From: Epiperipatus broadwayi
Lineage: Eukaryota; Onychophora; Udeonychophora; Euonychophora; Peripatidae
Direction of reading: 5' to 3'
NCBI GenBank assembly: GCA_028023455.1
Contig: JAQFVV010012396.1
Span: forward strand, 7,420,085-7,484,084
Length of the DNA stretch: 64,000 bases
Shown: positions 35,590 through 47,959 of the stretch, piece after piece
Layout: each line of letters opens with the position of its first letter
Numbering within the stretch: position 1 is the stretch's first letter
Notes under the pieces: generated by a model
Told to the model about the DNA's origin: nothing
Seen by the model: the letters and a program-made list of their open reading frames with translations, nothing else
Database searches by the model: none
Program-made: the position numbers and the translations under genes

Positions 35590-36057
35590 CCAATAAACGT
35601 GCGGTACTAGATCAATGCAGTATATGAGTTAATTATACACGTATATTCATTAGTACAATATTAATACGCCTCTGTATATGTGCGATCTTTTTATTAGTTT
35701 GTAAATTTTACTTTACATACATATGTATCTTCTCACAAAATATCTTTTAATGATCAACATGAAAATCAATATTTAAATTTTACTATTCATGCTTTGTTAA
35801 TATAAACATGCACGTTATAATAAACAGCGGTGATGAATAATTGTTATTATATGGTCTTAGATTTCTTAAGACAGATAACTTAAAAATATATCGATAGAAG
35901 CAGGTGATTAGGCAGGCAAGTGAGTGGGTAGATTGATAAGGAGGTGGACAAATATAAAAATATGTGGGTAGATGGATTATGGATAGATAGAAAAATGATT
36001 GTATAGATAGATAGGAAAAAATATGTGCAGATAAGTTAGCCAGTTATTAGATAATTG
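35590..36057. other. A+T-rich DNA, no gene recognised
   Basis: Only scattered gata-like words leading into the microsatellite. Confidence 0.45.
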
Positions 36058-36246
<189 letters not shown>

Positions 36247-36396
36247 TGTTTGGACAGTGATGATATTTAGTCAGACTGTGAAGTAAGTAGTTAAACGTAT
36301 AGACAGAGTCGATTTCATGCATAGAAGTATATAATGATCTTTTAGAGAAGTCTGCTTGTAGCAGTGAAACCTTTGGTTGTGTTTTAATATTATTTT

Positions 36397-36437
36397 AGCC
36401 GGTCTGGTTGAATTTTGGATTTGGGGTAATTTTAATT
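36397..36437 (+). repeat. Second copy of the 25.85-kb repeat
   Basis: ggtctggttgaattttgg and the following gggtaattttaatt match 25853-25890 with few differences. The hairpin partner arm is absent here. Confidence 0.55.
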
Positions 36438-36562
36438 ATTATTTTTTATGTATATGTGCATGAGCATGCATTTAAAATTAATAGAATATTTTACTTACAT
36501 GACTACATAGAAAAAAAAAAACTAGTATAAGTCTGTTTTTTACTACAAACTAAGACAATAAA

Positions 36563-36638
36563 GTCAATTACTCAAAGCTTTAATAGGTTTATAAATGCAG
36601 ATGGTAATCTCAACTTGTAGTCAAGGCAACCTCCTTTA
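36563..36638 (-). mobile_element. FB4 retroposon, short inverted copy
   Basis: The reverse complement matches the FB4 right half (catttataaacctattaaag, tttgagtaattgactt) and its gtagt/cttgactaca centre. A possible 8-bp target duplication acaataaa lies at 36555-36562 and 36639-36646. Confidence 0.6.
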
Positions 36639-36671
36639 ACAATAAACAAATTTATTAATCCTAATACACTT

Positions 36672-36868
36672 AGAAGGAAATTGCACTCAGACTTTCAACC
36701 TCCCTACATCTATGCACTTAATTTTATACAATTGATACATATAACCACATACATATGAAAAAGATAAATGATCTCCAATATATGTATTTCATGCTTTATA
36801 AAATGGAGTAGCTAGCTATAAGGAGCTTGAAAGTTTGAGTACATGTCCCTTCTAATTGTAACAAGTTT
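36672..36868. mobile_element. Small FB1 fold-back copy
   Basis: The centre (aaaaagataaatgatctcca, atatgtatttcatgct) is FB1 in reverse orientation. The two ends (actcagactttcaacctcc and ggagcttgaaagtttgagt) are reverse complements. It is a further fold-back version of FB1, diverged, with no clear target duplication. Confidence 0.6.
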
Positions 36869-36869
36869 A

Positions 36870-37422
36870 GTATAGACAATATACTTATATTTAAATATTA
36901 CATAATCATAATATGCAAAACTAGAAAAAAAAAGAATTTCATTCTGAACTTAAATTTTCATAGAAGATACTGAAGTCTGAAAATTTTTCCTCTCATCATT
37001 TACTTGTTGTTGTTGTTGATCTAGGCTTAATTTGAAAAATATTATTAAATTTTTAAAATAGAAATAATTTTGATTAAAAAACTCAATTCTTTATTTCCCT
37101 CAGTGTTGTGGTTCCTTAAATCTTTATTTTGACAATAAAGATTTTAAACAAAGCATTGATGTTTTTAAATGAGAATTGATGAAGTCTTTATATCACACAA
37201 TTTTATATTATTTACCATAGATTCTAATTCTATCGTGATAATAGAAAATTGCTTTTTCTACAACTGTATCTTTTGCTTTCTAAATTACAAAACAATGATT
37301 ATTAATTGTTTTGGAATCTGCAAAAATGCATATTAGGCCACAGCTTGCATATCAAGGCACTCAAGCATATCATAAAATACAAACATTTAAGATGTATTTA
37401 AACTGAATCAGTCTTTTCTATT
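36870..37422. other. A+T-rich DNA, no gene recognised
   Basis: No feature supported before the LTR boundary. Confidence 0.5.
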
Positions 37423-37427
37423 AAAAC

Positions 37428-38144
37428 TGTCATATCTGAGATAGACTTCAGAAGTGGACAGTCCAGATTCCTTATCTGAGCAGATTGAGCACTCATTGCT
37501 GCTAACCAATGTGTAAATATGTGGATAATCAATGTATAATCATGACCAAAGGGTAAAAATAAGTATGGCCAATGTGTAAACATGTGTATAAAATCCTACC
37601 ATTGGTTAGGCTCTCTGAATCCCATTGCTGCCAGTAGGATAAGGGATCTGGAAATAAATAGTCAGCCTTTTTAGAGGCAAGGCAGAGAATGTCTGTCTAT
37701 CTGAATGACTGAATGTGCTGTTCATTGAAATTACTTCAAATAGCAAAGTTGTTTTCTACTGTATTCATTAACCAATTTGTCTATGTGGTGAGGCAAGTTC
37801 CAATAGGAATGGAAGCTGCTACAACTATGGCAGACTCAAGGTGAGTTGCTTTGTTCAGCCAGAAAAGTCATTTAATAAACTCAAGGCAAGCTGTCCAGTA
37901 CAGCCAGAACAGTTAAGACTAGAACTCACAAAGAAAGCTAAATATACAGCTTGAAGTTAGTCCAAAAATTTGACATGACCAACTCATTATTGACAAAGTT
38001 ATAAGTCACATTGTATTTATTGATTGTATAATATGTATGTATATTTGTTCTAATAAATTATACATATTAAATAATGAGTAATTTATAATTTTTAATATTA
38101 CTGTCAGTTTGAATCTGAAACCTGCAATTCAGCCACACACAACA
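37428..38144 (+). repeat. Left LTR (717 bp)
   Basis: It starts tgtcatatctgag and ends acacaaca, giving the TG...CA ends usual for LTRs. A TATA-like tgtgtataaaatcc near 37574 and an aataaa near 37653 are probable promoter and polyadenylation signals. About 60 bases near 37905-37978 are absent from the right LTR. Confidence 0.9.
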
Positions 38145-39420
38145 GATTTGGCAAAGTCAGACAAAAGGAAAAATTTTCTCCACAGTTAAAAAAACTGTAC
38201 AAAAATGCCAAACATAACAGATTTGGTAGAGTCAGACAAACAGAATTTATTTTTCCTCATTTACTGGAAGTATAAAACAAACCATAACAGAATTGGCTGG
38301 AAAAATAAAGGAAATACATGAGCGCAGCTAAAGTCATTTGCCATATTTACATTATGGTGATTATTAAAATCACTTAAATCTGTTCAAATAAAAAAGCAAA
38401 TGTATAGGCATATCAATTAAAAGCTTCAACCAATCATGAGAGCTTTATTCACAACAAAGTGACAAAAACTTGCCCTAGTAGATTGTTAGCTTTGTCATTA
38501 TCAATTTTTTTTAAGACAATTACAAAACGTAACTGTAAAATTAACCTGAAAAATAAAAATAAATTTGAACAGCTATAAACAGTAGTTGTAAAAGTAATTA
38601 TGAATGACTCTCAAAAATAAAAATCAGCATAGTTGTAAAAGTAATTATGAATGGTAACTCTCAAAAACAAAGAAATGAGGGAAAATTAAAAAATGGCTAA
38701 TTCAATTGGCTCAGATCAAGAATCCTGAGATAAAATTGGCCACATTAATGACAATAATAGGGTCTCAGACAGATGAGATACTCAAGTCTCAATCTACGGC
38801 AGAAAAACCACTGATCTAGATTTTGACAAAATGTTAACAATTCTCATAGATTATTTTCCCCAAAAAATCTTTGACAATAATGCAGAGATGTTATTTCTAT
38901 CTCAGCATTCAAGAACAGGGGGAAAAATCTAGAGAATTTGCAATAAATCCATTCTTTGGCATTAAAGTGTGAATTCAAAGATCTCATGAATGAAGCACTT
39001 TGTGATCATTTTATTTGTGGCATAAATGATTACAATTTATGATTTAAAATTATTAATGATGCTGGATTTAGATTTTGAAACAGCTGTGGCCCAAACAGTA
39101 CTAGCAAAATCAATAGCTAGTCAAGCAAACTCTTGATAAAAAATTACTAAGTATGATGTGCAAAAAATCAAGCATAATCCTGCATCAGTCAGACACTCAG
39201 TCAACTAAGATAATTCATCATCAAATAGTCTAAGGCACTGCTATAGATGCACATATATACAGAATACCCACACCACTATACAACATGTGCATTTTGCAAG
39301 TGAGTTGGACATATAAAGGCTGTAAGTCTGAAATTAAAAAGGCAGACAGCTGATATGAAAATGGAAAAATGCATTCCAAAAAACAGAAAAGACAATTATA
39401 AGAAAAATAAACTAAGTTGC
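38145..39420 (+). pseudogene. Gypsy leader and gag relic
   Basis: After a leader in which the cagatttggYaRagtcagaca motif is present twice (38143 and 38217), gag-like peptides appear: DLMNEALCDHFICGINDYN at about 38970-39040 matches the capsid stretch 'L.d.lRDqfv.Gi.d..l'. Near 39265-39310, TTCAFCK followed by GHIK resembles a CCHC zinc knuckle whose last cysteine is lost and which contains a stop. Multiple stops make this non-functional. Confidence 0.7.
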
Positions 39421-39449
39421 CTGGATAAATCATATTAGAGATGATCAGT

Positions 39450-39800
39450 CTGGATTTGTACATAGTATTATAATTAATGATATGCCAGTTAGTATGGAAC
39501 TGAACACAGGGACTGCAATGTCTATTGTTTAAAAAAAAAACTGGGTAATCATTAATAAAAAAAATATATAAGCTGTACACTCTAGCAGCAAGTCAATCTC
39601 AGATTTTCAGGGCAATAAAATTAAACTGTTGGGCCAAACAATAGTTAAAATTACTATGCCTAACAAGATGATACACCTATGACTGGTGGTAGCAACAGAT
39701 GAGCATAGCAACTTATTAGGCCATGACTGGTTCAGTCACTTAGGCTTTGCAGTGACAAAGGTAAACCAGATCACAACATTAATTTAAGTTTGATTACTCA
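39450..39800 (+). pseudogene. Gypsy protease relic
   Basis: INDMPVSMELNTGTAMSIV at about 39474-39530 matches the aspartic protease active-site region, but the catalytic Asp of DTG is Asn (codon 39503-39505). The C-terminal LLGHDWF box at about 39713-39735 corresponds to the family's LLGRDWL. A run of ten A after the active site breaks the frame. Confidence 0.75.
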
Positions 39801-39817
39801 GAAGTTTCAACAAAGAC

Positions 39818-40727
39818 TTGGGTCTGTACTTAAGACAACCAATCCATTTACCACCAACTAGAGAGGAAAAACCAATTTGTTGTCAGTGCAGATCACTTCC
39901 ACTACCTTTGCAAATTAAAGTAGAAGCAGAGCTCAAAATATGGGAGATGACAGGGGTTATAGAGCCCATATCATACTCAGAATGGGTCATGCCAATTGTA
40001 CCAATCATTAAAGAAAATGGTGATGTGCATATATGTAGAGATTATCAATGCACAGTGAACAAAACTCTTAATCCAGATAATTATACACCTCCATCAGTAC
40101 TACGAAAAACCTATTTACATTAGTAGCATTTTTGCTAAAATTGATCTGAAACATGTACACTTGAAATTTTACCAGTGTTTGATCAGGATGCAAGAGCATT
40201 AACAATAGTAACTTATAAAGGAGTATTTCAAAATGAACTGTTTGCCTTTTGGTATATCGGACACCCCAGAAATATTCCAGGGAGTCATGGATCAACTGGC
40301 TTCTGGAGTACTGGGCACTCTACCATATTTTACTGATGTCTTATTAGTGATACTAACATCAAGGCAACTATGGAGTGCCACCAAAAAACTCCTAGACAAA
40401 TTCAAAGTCTCTGGCATTAAAATAAACTTGGAGAAGCACATACATGAAGCCAATGAGCTTCAATTTCTGGGATACAAAATAAATGCAATTGGCATTCACC
40501 CAACTCAAAAGAAAGTGTTGGCAATAACAAAAGAAAGTGTTGGCAATAAAAAAATGAAAACATCTGAAAATAAGAAGGAACTTCAGTTCTTCTTGGGGCT
40601 CCCTATGAAGATTTCTTATACCATAAAACCAAGGCAGCTGAACCAAAACATAAGCTACTGTACAAAAAGGCAGCCTGGAAGTGAGACAGTAAGCATGATA
40701 AAGCATTCAATAAGGCAAAAAATTTAA
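39818..40727 (+). pseudogene. Gypsy reverse transcriptase relic
   Basis: The frame at 39818-40123 carries the N-terminal fingers (EMTGVIEPISYSEWVMPIVP, then HICRDYQCTVNKTL). The frame at 40233-40727 carries the palm (NCLPFGISDTPEIFQGVMDQ). The catalytic box, normally Y-x-D-D, is Y-F-T-D at 40326-40337, so the first metal-binding aspartate is replaced. A frame break lies between the two at about 40124-40232. A 21-bp tandem duplication (aaagaaagtgttggcaata) at about 40510-40551 lies in the thumb region. Confidence 0.85.
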
Positions 40728-41180
40728 TATCAGAAACAGCAGTGCTGGCACATTTCAACCCAGAAAAGGTGCTAGTACTGACATGTGATGAATCACCAGT
40801 TGGAACAGGGGCAGTGTTATCCTATAAAAATGAGGAAGAGCTGAGAGAAACTATGCATAAATTGATAGAGACTCTGGCTTTGATCAATGGCATCAAAAAA
40901 ATTTGGTAGACCATTTACCCTACAAACAGATCATAAACCCTTCTTGGAAATATTTGCATCTGACAAAGGAATCCTCAGCATGCTTCACTACAAATGCTGT
41001 GTGATTCAATTTTTTGTCAGGCTATGACTTTACACTACAGTACATTGAGGGAAAACATATTCCCCATGTAGATACATTAAGCCAATTGTCTGCAGAAGTT
41101 GCAGACAATTTAATAACATCTAGTCAATCAATTAACATGATCGATTTAGACTCAAGCATACTACTGAACAGTGACTATGT
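40728..41180 (+). pseudogene. Gypsy RNase H relic
   Basis: HFNPEKVLVLTCDESPVGTG at about 40750-40810 matches the RNase H start ('L.CDAS..GlGAvL'), then TDHKPLLEIF (about 40928) and GKHIPHVDTLS (about 41050) follow in other frames. This is the usual connection to integrase in Ty3/gypsy pol. Confidence 0.75.
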
Positions 41181-41189
41181 AGACTACTA

Positions 41190-42020
41190 ATGACCCTGGA
41201 TTACCAAAGCTACAAAAATGGATCCAACAGAGTTGGCCTGATAAAAAACCAGTTGAGTTGCATTCAGCTTACTGGATGTATAGCTGAACCTTCAACTGAA
41301 CATGGCTGCATTAACTTGGGATCCAGAGTAGTGATTCCCCCATCTGGATGTTCCAAGGTGCTCAGTCTATTACATAATGGGCATCCAGGGATAGTCCAAA
41401 TGAAGATGCTAGTAAGATCATACATATGGTGGCCTATCTTAAATGCTGATATTGAGACCAGACCATTGCTGGCAGTGCAAAATTAATCAAAACATTCCAG
41501 CAAAAGACAAAACAACTCAGTGGTCTGAAGCTGAAGGGGCCTGGCCTAGACTCCATATGGACCATGCAAGCCCATAGAAAGGCCAACTGCTACAGATGGT
41601 AGTTGATTCATACTCCAAGTGGCTGGAGGTAGTCGAAGTTCCATCACTTCAGCTCACAGCCATGATAGAAGCTTTTAGAAGGCTATTTGCAATACATGGT
41701 CTACCTAAGACATTAGTGACAGATAATGGCACAGCATTTTCAGCTAGTACATTGAAAAACTTTTGAACTAATAATAACATTGAGCTAGTGTACAACCCTC
41801 CATTCCATCCAGAAAACAATGGTCAGGCAGAGAGATTAGTTTTCAAGAAACAAAAAAGCTGATAATAAAAATGGATACTAGAAGCTAATTACCAGGATTT
41901 CCAGAACATTACTAGCACAGCATTCCACATCAAGTACAGCAACAGGAAAGACTCCAGCAGAACTGCTATCCAACAGATCTTTGTGAACTAACATGTCAGC
42001 CTTGAATCCAGATCCAAACT
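41190..42020 (+). pseudogene. Gypsy integrase relic
   Basis: LLHNGHPGIVQMKMLVRSYI (about 41360-41420) is the H-H half of the zinc-binding domain; HCWQCK follows in another frame near 41464. The catalytic core shows HMDHAS (Asp 41560-41562), TDNGTAF (Asp 41722-41724) and GQAER (Glu 41830-41832). The last two are 35 residues apart as in D,D-35-E integrases, so all three acidic residues survive although the frame is broken by stops (about 41575 and 41764). Confidence 0.8.
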
Positions 42021-42323
42021 GTGGCAAAAAAGGAAAAGAATATAAAAATGCAAATAGCAGTGGTTACACAACTGGAAGAACTCTACACTGTAGTAGTTAA
42101 AACAGCAGGTGGTTATCAACATCATTGCCACCTAAACCAACAGACAAGTGAAAATGATGGCCACCAAACTGAAGATAGCAGCAAACAACCAGGAATAAGC
42201 CCATAAAACAAGGAAGATGAAGACAACAGCAATAAACATGAGAAACCAACAAAGCTGACAACACATCATCCAGCTCATCTTGATGACTATGTTCTCCAGA
42301 GTTAAATTTAGCCAGGTGAGGGA

Positions 42324-42981
42324 TGTCATATCTGACCTTGCCTTCAGAAGTGGACTAGTCCAGATTTCTTATCTGATGAGATGAATGCTCATTGCTGCTA
42401 ACCAATGTGTAAACATGTGAATAATCAATGTATATACATGGCCAAAGAATAAAAACAAGTATGGCCAATATATAAACATGTGTATATATAGAATCCTACC
42501 ATTGGTTAGGCTCTATTAATCCAATTGCTGGCAGAAAGGTAACGGATCTGGCAATAAATAGTCAACCTTTTTGAAGGCAAGCCAGAAAACATCTGTCTAC
42601 CTGAATGACTGAATGTGCTCTCGATTGAAACCACTTCGAATAGTGAAGGTGTCTTCTACTATATTCACTACTGATACATCTATGGAGTGAGGTAAGTCCC
42701 AATAGGACTGGAAGCTGCTATGACTACAGCAGACTTGAGGCAAGCTGTCTTGTACATCTGGGAGAGTCATTTAACAAACTCAAAGCAAGCTGTCCAGTAC
42801 AGTACAGCCGTTCGACACAACCAGCTCATTATTGACAAAGTTATATGACACATTGTATTTATTAATTGTATAATATGTATGTTTGTTCTAATAAATTATA
42901 CATATTAAATAGCGAGTGTTTATAATTTTTAATATTATTGTTGGTTTGAGTCTGAAACCTGCAATTCAGCCGAACACAACA
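42324..42981 (+). repeat. Right LTR (658 bp)
   Basis: It starts tgtcatatctga and ends cacaaca, matching the left LTR along its length with substitutions and the indel noted there. TATA-like tgtgtatatagaatcc lies near 42479. Confidence 0.9.
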
Positions 42982-42989
42982 AAAACAAA

Positions 42990-44066
42990 TCATCATCATC
43001 TTCTAAATGTCCTTCACCAAATTTACTTAATAAATACTATATCAATTCATTTTACAAGTGTAACATATCCACTTTTCAGTTAGTATTAGTAATGTTTTAA
43101 TAAATACCAAGTGATCACCAACTATACTTTATTACATCAGAAACTATTAGTTAAATGATCTGATTACTAAAAATTCCTCACAGATTTTATAAAAAAATAT
43201 CTACAACTATTGTCTGAGTTTGAATTTTTATAGATTTATCTATTTTGGTCAAAATTATTAAATGATTACTTTGCAATGCTTGGGAAAAAACTTTAAACTA
43301 TAAAATAATACCATAACTCACATATTTAACTTGTTATATAATTTTGTTTACAGTACTGTTCCTTATTTTTTATTTTTAGTCATATTTACTTAGATCATGT
43401 TTCTTCTTGCTTCAGGGAAATCCACTTTTTGACAATTATAACCATTGATAATAATCTTTTTAGAGCAGCGAAATGAACTCATTAAAAAGAATCAATTATT
43501 TATTATTGTAAAACAACTTGAATATTTAAATTCACAAAGAGTGCTAAATAAATATAAATATATTATCTTATTGCTGTCGAAAATATGTTCTTATATATGG
43601 AGTCTCAATTTTATTAATAATTTATTGTAAATTATATTATTTTCAACAAGTCATACCCATGAGGAATACAAAGACTCCAGTTATGCAATTGTGTTGTATT
43701 TCATCTTTTTAGTACTTTATTGGATTATTCACAGGGAAGCTTTGATGTATTGGTTGGATTATTAAAGTATGTGTGTATTAAGTTCTTAGTAATAGGTATA
43801 TGATAATACATAATCATCATTAATTGTAGTTTTCTCTGCTTGCCACTCAACAGAATTTATTAAATATTCATTTTAGAAATAAATCATAAGTTGTTATGAT
43901 TCCTTACATCATTAAGATCGATATACTCTACTAATATATCATTAAGTCTCTATTAAGTATATTAATATATATATATATATATAAATCACCTCAAACATTA
44001 AAAAATTTTCAGCCACAGAGGTGATTTGATATTTGATATCTATTTCAGGTAACTATATGTACTGAG

Positions 44067-44154
<88 letters not shown>

Positions 44155-44280
44155 TATAAACAATTAAATGTTTTTTAGCAGAATAAATTTAATGATGAAT
44201 AAGATATCTGATAATTAAGTTTGTAAAGTCATTCTAGAAAAGTATTATATATCTTATTGTTGAATATTACTGTGTTCACT
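42990..44280. other. A+T-rich DNA with a small hairpin
   Basis: No gene recognised. Near 43983-44028 aaatcacctc pairs with gaggtgattt between two TA microsatellites. Confidence 0.5.
44068..44151. repeat. TA dinucleotide microsatellite, about 42 units
   Basis: A nearly perfect alternating TA run of about 84 bases, with a shorter one at 43963-43982. Confidence 0.95.
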
Positions 44281-44284
44281 GTCA

Positions 44285-44620
44285 AAGAATTCCTGTTAGA
44301 AAGCTATACATGGACACATCTAATTTACTCTTCAAAATCATTGTTGCATTATCCTTCTTGTCCTAATTGCCATTAAAATGTATTTCTTTCAATACTTTTT
44401 TTATTTTCAGATAGAGAAAAAAGTCATTGGAGGCCTGATCAAATAAATAGAAAGAGTGATCCAATACAATCATTTATTTACTGGTTAAAAGCTCCCATAT
44501 AGACAGTGATTTGTGAGCTGCTGAATTATTGCATATACCTATTCTATGATGATTTTCTGTTAAGATTTCCTGTTTGTTTCTCTATCAATGTTTACTTAGT
44601 TTGCTATACTTTTTATAATC
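44285..44620 (-). mobile_element. Mariner transposase C-terminal relic
   Basis: On the minus strand I read NNSAAHKSLSIWELLTSK, then IVLDHSFYLFDQASNDFF, then LYLKIKKVLKEIHFNG. This matches the mariner order 'HHDNAPAH ... FL..K.I.vLdHPPYSPDLAPSDFFLF.KLK..L.G..F'. The second catalytic Asp (HDNA) reads Asn here, while the third (S/P-x-D-F-F) is kept. One stop codon interrupts. The N-terminal helix-turn-helix and terminal repeats are not seen, so this is a 3' fragment. Confidence 0.7.
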
Positions 44621-44899
44621 AGCTGAAGACTTATTTATGATGCCAAATTCAATAATTTTTTGTAATGTTTTTGTCAGTTTTGTGTATTACTGATCACCCT
44701 GATCTTAGAAATACATTTAATTCATTGTATTCTGCAATTTGTTTTCATGGTATTACCCTCATAAACTTGAAACAATCCCTAATTTTACTGTCAATCTTGC
44801 CAAATTTAACACAAAATGTAATATATGTTTGTTAATCTAACTCTAATTCAACTAGAGACAAATAGTTTTAAGTTGGGCTAAAAAGATGGAATGGGAATG

Positions 44900-47800
44900 A
44901 TGATAGATGGTTTACAGAATTTGCATATTATCTCTAAAATTATGAAGTAGTTTTCCAAAGAATGTGGCTATAAGAGAGTGCACATCTATATGGAGTTTGC
45001 TATTGTGTATTATGTTCTAGGTTCATTGTCACCAGGTGTTGACATACATGCAAATTTGCTATTTTTTGTTTCTGTTATATTGCTTCTTTTGCAATTATAG
45101 ATAAAAATCAAGCTTGAACCCTATAATGAGTATAATATGAATGTTCTGGCCTGTATCCTTGAGAAAAAAACCTTTATTGAAAGATTTGAAGGAGTAATTA
45201 CTGTTACAATTTTTTTATTTTTTGCATTCCTGAGAAGTAGCAACTATTGTCTAGCTTAGGACAGATGTAAAATATATAATGTTTTGTTTGTTTTTGCTTA
45301 TGATACAAAGCATATAAATCTTCTTTTTTCAATAATTTCTTTTAAATCTAAAGAAAATAGCATAGGCAGGGCTTTCAAATTAAATTCCAGTAGGAAGTCA
45401 AAATACTTTGATTCAAGAAACTAATATGTAAATTTTTAGTCGAGTTGGTTGTTAGGAATATGCAATTTGGTTTTTTTTTTTTTTTTGAAGAGATGAAATA
45501 AAATTAAATAATGAGTAGACTTCCCAGAAGGAATATTTAATTTTGGATGGGCAAAACATGAGTCTTTAAATACTCAGGAGGAGGTCAATTAGTGCCTTCC
45601 AGTAACCATTTTAAGAAGGTGCTGTGCATTAAAATTTTTAAAAAAATCTTCATGTTTGTGAGATTTTAGATTCCATATACCTATAGGCTGGTAATCCCAG
45701 GCCATTTTGTGGCAAAGGCATTGGAGCTATTTTATTGAGACTGCAACTTTTGGTTAGTAAAAGTTTTGGTGAATATTATTATGGGATTATAATATATGAC
45801 TATAATAAGTACTATTATATTAAATAATTTTCACAAATAAGAGGTACATTAATGACAAAGATTGAATTATGTGCTGTTTTTTGAGCTGAGTGCATTGATG
45901 ATTGTCTAAGGTAAAAAGGGAAGCCCAGAAATGGCCTGGGTTACTATTCAAATTTTTATGCAAAATCCTGAGAAAATTTGACAGGCACAGGATTTCTCAA
46001 AGTTAAATTCAAGCTTAAATTGGTTTATGTATTCAGTGATTATTTTAAGTATTTATGGTATTTGTTTTTTGTTTGTTAAAAAGATGGAGATATCATCTAT
46101 GTAGGTTATGCATAAAATGGTGATGTATATTTCTGATATGTATATCCCAGTCAATTGGTCTTCAGAATATGAGATAAATGTAGTTAGTAAATAAAAATAA
46201 ACTTGATTGAGAGAGGTCTTGGAAAATAGAGCAACTTAGATAATGAAAAGAGTCTTACAATTAAAAGTTATGTAGATCTACCTACTTAGAGATTTGTCAA
46301 TATGTATAAATAAAATTTATGTAGCATGGTTCTGCAATTAAGCTACTAAAAAAAATCTTGTGTGTTTTCAAAAACTGATTTGATATCTAGTTGCGTTGCA
46401 ACAGGGCTATATTTCTTATGTATCTACAACTATTTTGAAGAGAAAAGCTTTTAAATTGGTAAATGAATCTTTCATTGCAAATTGGAATTTAGATTATGGG
46501 AAGATGAATGGTCCTATTTTGTCTTTTTTTAATATGGATAGTTTATGCCTAGAGAGCTGATTGAGATAGAATGTAGGTTTTTTTAAGTGTTTGATTCCTT
46601 TTTTTTTTTGTCTTTTTTTATAAAAGGAATTAGAGAGGTTGGACATAGATCCTGAATTTTGTATATTGTTTTTGAGATAAAGTTAGATAAATTTGCTAAA
46701 TACTGAGTTATGAAGTGGTTTAATTGTGAAAAAACTATTCATGAAATGTCATGTGTTCTTGATTAGCTGAGATCATTTTGTACTTATTTTTTAAGTGTTC
46801 TTTGTGTATGTAAATGTGTGTGATTTTTAAAAGCACCTAGAAATTAAAAATTTAGATCAAAGAGCTTTATTTTTTTGAAGCTTGTACCTGAAGTAAAAGT
46901 AAATTGGTTCAAGATTTTCTATAATTGATTTTGCATTTTGATGGCTGTAGGAAACTCATATCATAGGTAGTTGGCCTAATGCTCATCTGATGTATTGACT
47001 TAACCAAGTATGTGATTTAAAATAATCTTTTTTTTTAATCACTAGATATTCTTTGAGGGAAGAATTACCTGATTTGTATGCATTCTTAAACATCTGAACC
47101 TTGGATGATTGTTTTTGGTTGGAGGAGTAGTATTGATTTGTGATTGACACTATGTGATATTATATTTACATAAATTATCATGTTTGAATAGGATCCATTT
47201 AAAAATTTAAAATTTTAGGTAAGTAAATGTATATTTCTGAGTATATGAGTTCAGGTGTATTAATTAAAATACAGGTAAAAAAAATCAATTGTTAAAAAGA
47301 GTTCTGTATAATCAAAAAAAAAGGTGAATTAATTAGTGATATATTAATATTTTAGGGCTGGATGATAGACCAGGTCAATTAATGATGAGTAGAAATGCTA
47401 ATAAATTTATTATAAATAATACTGAGTTTCCTAGCAGCAAACTAGAGTAATGTGATGGTGCAAACTTAAAGATTGATATTAGAGTGATTCTGTTAGTGAA
47501 CAATATTTACTGTAATTGCTTTGTGGTCATGGTTGTATACAATCTTAAAAGAAGTAAATGATTTTTTTTTTATTAGCTATGATTCGAGTTCCTGCTGAGA
47601 GTTTTTTGAATCTAATGAAAGTGTGATGTAACCTGTTTTGATTAAACACCTGCTTTGATTAATGACCAATTGTAAATTTTGGCTTTTGGTAGTCCTAGAA
47701 GATGTAAAAATAAATGTTGCCATCTTATCTGGCCAGGTAATGAATTTTTCTTAAGGAGTTTAAGTCTCTACTTTAAGTAGGATTGGTAATATAATGAGTA

Positions 47801-47950
47801 TAATCACACCCAAGTTGTGTAACAAGAAAAACAAAATTTTAATTAGTTTTTTAGGCCATGTATGTAGCTTCTGTTATAATGAGTGACTAAGTTATACTTT
47901 GTATTAATATTAAAAACTAATGTATTGAGAATGACTTGTTATTAAATTTC
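44900..47950 (-). mobile_element. LINE relic with intact YIDD box
   Basis: The minus strand contains a clear reverse transcriptase catalytic box, TYIDDISIFLTNKKQI, with the YIDD codons at 46092-46103. It is followed in the same frame by EYINQFKLEFNFEKSCACQ, the usual box after YxDD. Before it, LLTTFISYSEDQLTGIYI fits the 'LSP.LF...EPL...I....GI' segment. Downstream at about 45640-45720, PLPQNGLGLPAYRYMESK resembles 'P...GGLGlP'. Upstream, near 47600-47660, SAGTRIIANKKKIIYF may be endonuclease sequence. Stops and frameshifts are many. Clade unknown; the zf-RVT fragment at 30.9 kb could belong to the same broad group. Confidence 0.6.
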
Positions 47951-47959
47951 CTTTGTGAC

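Larger units (their letters stand above)
37428..42981 (+). mobile_element. Full-length Ty3/gypsy LTR retrotransposon, inactive
   Basis: Two related LTRs (37428-38144 and 42324-42981) enclose gag and pol relics on the plus strand, and a perfect 5-bp target duplication aaaac flanks it (37423-37427, 42982-42986). The order protease, reverse transcriptase, RNase H, integrase is that of Ty3/gypsy; the motif wording resembles K02A2.6-type invertebrate elements. A putative primer-binding site (tggcaaagtcagac) begins four bases after the left LTR, and a purine tract (aggtgaggga) precedes the right LTR. Stops and frameshifts occur throughout, and catalytic residues of protease and reverse transcriptase are altered, so it is dead. 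The LTRs differ at many sites and by an indel of about 60 bases, so the insertion is old. No envelope-like frame is seen. Confidence 0.9.

Noticed and set aside
39230-39580. A 116-codon minus-strand frame
   Set aside because: It lies antisense to the gypsy gag/protease relic and is a shadow.
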